Shown here: positions 62,996-64,000 of the stretch, piece after piece
How positions within the stretch are numbered: the first letter of the stretch is position 1
Layout of the letters: each line of letters begins with the position of its first letter
DNA from: Lichenibacterium dinghuense
Lineage (GTDB): Bacteria > Pseudomonadota > Alphaproteobacteria > Rhizobiales > Beijerinckiaceae
NCBI RefSeq assembly: GCF_021730615.1
Contig: NZ_JAJLMN010000001.1
Coordinates: 4,227,501-4,291,500 of the forward strand
DNA: 64,000 nt
Reading direction: 5' to 3'
The notes under the pieces: generated by a model
Databases searched by the model: none
The model's input: only the letters and a program-made list of their open reading frames with translations
What the model was told of the DNA's origin: nothing
Translations under genes and position numbers: made by a program

Positions 62996-63396
62996 GCGGG
63001 TGCAGGCGCCGGGGCAGGGGCCGCCGGCGCGCAACCCGCGCGCTGGAGCCTGCCGGGCGGGGCGCGGGTCGATGCGGTCCTCCCGGCCGCCCTGGCGTTC
63101 GCCGGGTCTAGGCCCCGATCGGTCGAGATCCGACCCGCCGCGCCGGAAGATTACGCTCGGTCCGCGCGGGTCGAACGACAAACATTAAGATCGGGCCTCG
63201 GTCCGCCCGCCGCTGTGTCGCATTTTTGCGCCAGACTGTGGAATTGTCCGGCCGCAGCGAACCATCCGGGTCCAACGCGAAACGGGCCGGGGTATGATCG
63301 GGACCCGGGCGCATTCGGACGAGGGTCCGCCGGGCGGTTTGACCGCGGCGCGGTTCCGTCCGGCGTAGCGCAGCGTCACCGGCGTCGAGGTCGAAG
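62996..63396. other. Gene-free region before tolC
   Basis: This 401-base gap contains no convincing ORF. Around 63178-63250 it is AT-richer (CAAACATTAAGATCG, GCATTTTTGCGCC), which suggests the tolC promoter, but no hexamer pair with good spacing was found. A TTGACC at 63338-63343 lacks a matching -10. Confidence 0.5.
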
Positions 63397-64000
63397 ATGA
63401 GTGGATCCAGCGTCAAAGGCAGCGCCACCCCGGCCCGCGGCTCGGGGCGGCGCGCCGTCCGGTCCGCGCTGGCGCTGATGGGCGCCGCCGCGGCCCTGGC
63501 GGGACCGGCCCGCGCCGAGAACCTGCCGGACGCGCTGTCGAAGGCCTATTTCAACAACCCCAACCTCAACGCCCAGCGCTCCACCACGCGCGCCGCCGAC
63601 GAGAACATCCCGATCGCCAACTCCGGCTACATGCCGCACGTGGCCGTGTCGGGCGACCTCGGCGCCCAGTACCAGGACTATCGGAGCCCCCTCGGCGTCG
63701 CCAGCGGCATCTCGGGGACGTCGGGCATCTCGGGGACCTCCGGGGCTTCCGGAGCCACGGGCTCGACCAGCACGGGCGTGACGGGCTCGACGGGCGCCAG
63801 CGGCGCGCTCGGGACCACGGGCACCACCGGCCTCGCGAGCCGCGCCCTCGCGAGCTCGGCGAGCCGGACGACCGCGTCCGGCTCCACGGGCAACAGCGTC
63901 ACGCAGACCGACCTGTCCGGCACCGTCATCCCCCGCGGCGCGGGCATCACGGTCACGCAGACGCTCTTCGACGGGCTGCGCACGACCAACAACATCCGCT
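63397..64000 (+). CDS. tolC: TolC-family outer membrane efflux protein (N-terminal part, runs off window)
   Basis: The outer-membrane channel of type I secretion and RND efflux. The visible 201 residues hold a long signal peptide (cleavage near ARA, residue 40), the OEP start LPDALSKAYFNNPNLNAQRS and AADENIPIANSGYMPHV, and at the end IPRGAGITVTQTLFDGLRTT. Between residues 104 and 145 is an insertion of Gly-X-X triplets rich in Ser and Thr (GISGTSGISGTSGASGATG and so on), resembling a short collagen-like repeat, at the position of the first extracellular loop. ATG 63397 follows AGG and the usual pcm-like gene. Confidence 0.88.
   Translation, partial: MSGSSVKGSATPARGSGRRAVRSALALMGAAAALAGPARAENLPDALSKAYFNNPNLNAQRSTTRAADENIPIANSGYMPHVAVSGDLGAQYQDYRSPLGVASGISGTSGISGTSGASGATGSTSTGVTGSTGASGALGTTGTTGLASRALASSASRTTASGSTGNSVTQTDLSGTVIPRGAGITVTQTLFDGLRTTNNIR

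Overview
The window is about 64 kb of very GC-rich chromosomal DNA that reads as an alphaproteobacterium of the Rhizobiales/Hyphomicrobiales, most like the Methylobacteriaceae/Beijerinckiaceae group. The signs are the long C-terminally extended ribosomal protein S2, the rseP-bamA-lpxD-fabZ-lpxA-lpxB block, the erpA / argS-like / SPOR / nagZ locus, the pcm-like/tolC pair, type 2 ArgC, class I PHA synthase, an NDUFS4-like complex I subunit, a double cold-shock protein and DUF2842. I saw no phage, IS element or CRISPR array. Most of it is chromosomal core with small accessory insertions.

Layout. 1-3.5 kb (minus strand): replication and wall genes dnaB-alr-radA, with radA cut by the window edge. 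3.6-18.4 kb (plus): translation and envelope superoperon rpsB, tsf, pyrH, frr, uppS, cdsA, dxr, rseP, bamA, lpxD, fabZ, lpxA, lpxB. It links ribosome function, isoprenoid carrier, phospholipid, outer-membrane protein and lipid A synthesis. lpxI, normally between lpxA and lpxB, is absent. 18.5-23.1 kb: a small surface-polysaccharide set (Wzz-type protein with a dead kinase domain, CelD-like acyltransferase, polysaccharide deacetylase). 23-28.6 kb: haem A synthase, an acetylhomoserine sulfhydrylase-like enzyme, a CoA-binding protein, rplM-rpsI, an elaborately folded intergenic element, and argC. 28.8-29.3 kb: a ParD-type antitoxin followed by a ParE toxin gene killed by two in-frame stop codons. 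29.3-32.6 kb (minus): FAH-family enzyme, and PHA synthase with a coupled cupin.

33-37.2 kb: aminotransferase, sirtuin, double cold-shock protein, DUF192, an NDUFS4-like protein, and tRNA-Pro and tRNA-Arg. 37.5-42.5 kb: an XRE regulator, erpA, then an intact reading frame that is clearly derived from arginyl-tRNA synthetase but has lost the whole catalytic core (HIGH and KMSKS motifs), then the SPOR protein and nagZ. This is the most unusual object in the window. 42.5-46.4 kb: EamA exporter, SMP-30 lactonase, a coiled-coil membrane protein, a 31-residue membrane peptide and a methyltransferase. 46.5-52.7 kb: quinone oxidoreductase and a BMP-type (nucleoside-like) ABC importer with a GFA-family gene lodged inside it. 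53.2-58.5 kb: an MHYT-PAS-GGDEF-EAL protein, rimO and cysK. 58.6-64 kb: tRNA-Asn and tRNA-Cys, an EcsC-family protein, small secreted and membrane proteins, a pcm-like methyltransferase, and the start of tolC, which carries a collagen-like Gly-X-X insertion.

Translation is tightly coupled across the window. At least seven gene pairs overlap by four bases, and every one uses GTGA, TTGA or CTGA rather than ATGA. Start codons were chosen by overlap, ribosome-binding sites and family length. No database search was possible, so product names rest on motifs, length and gene order.
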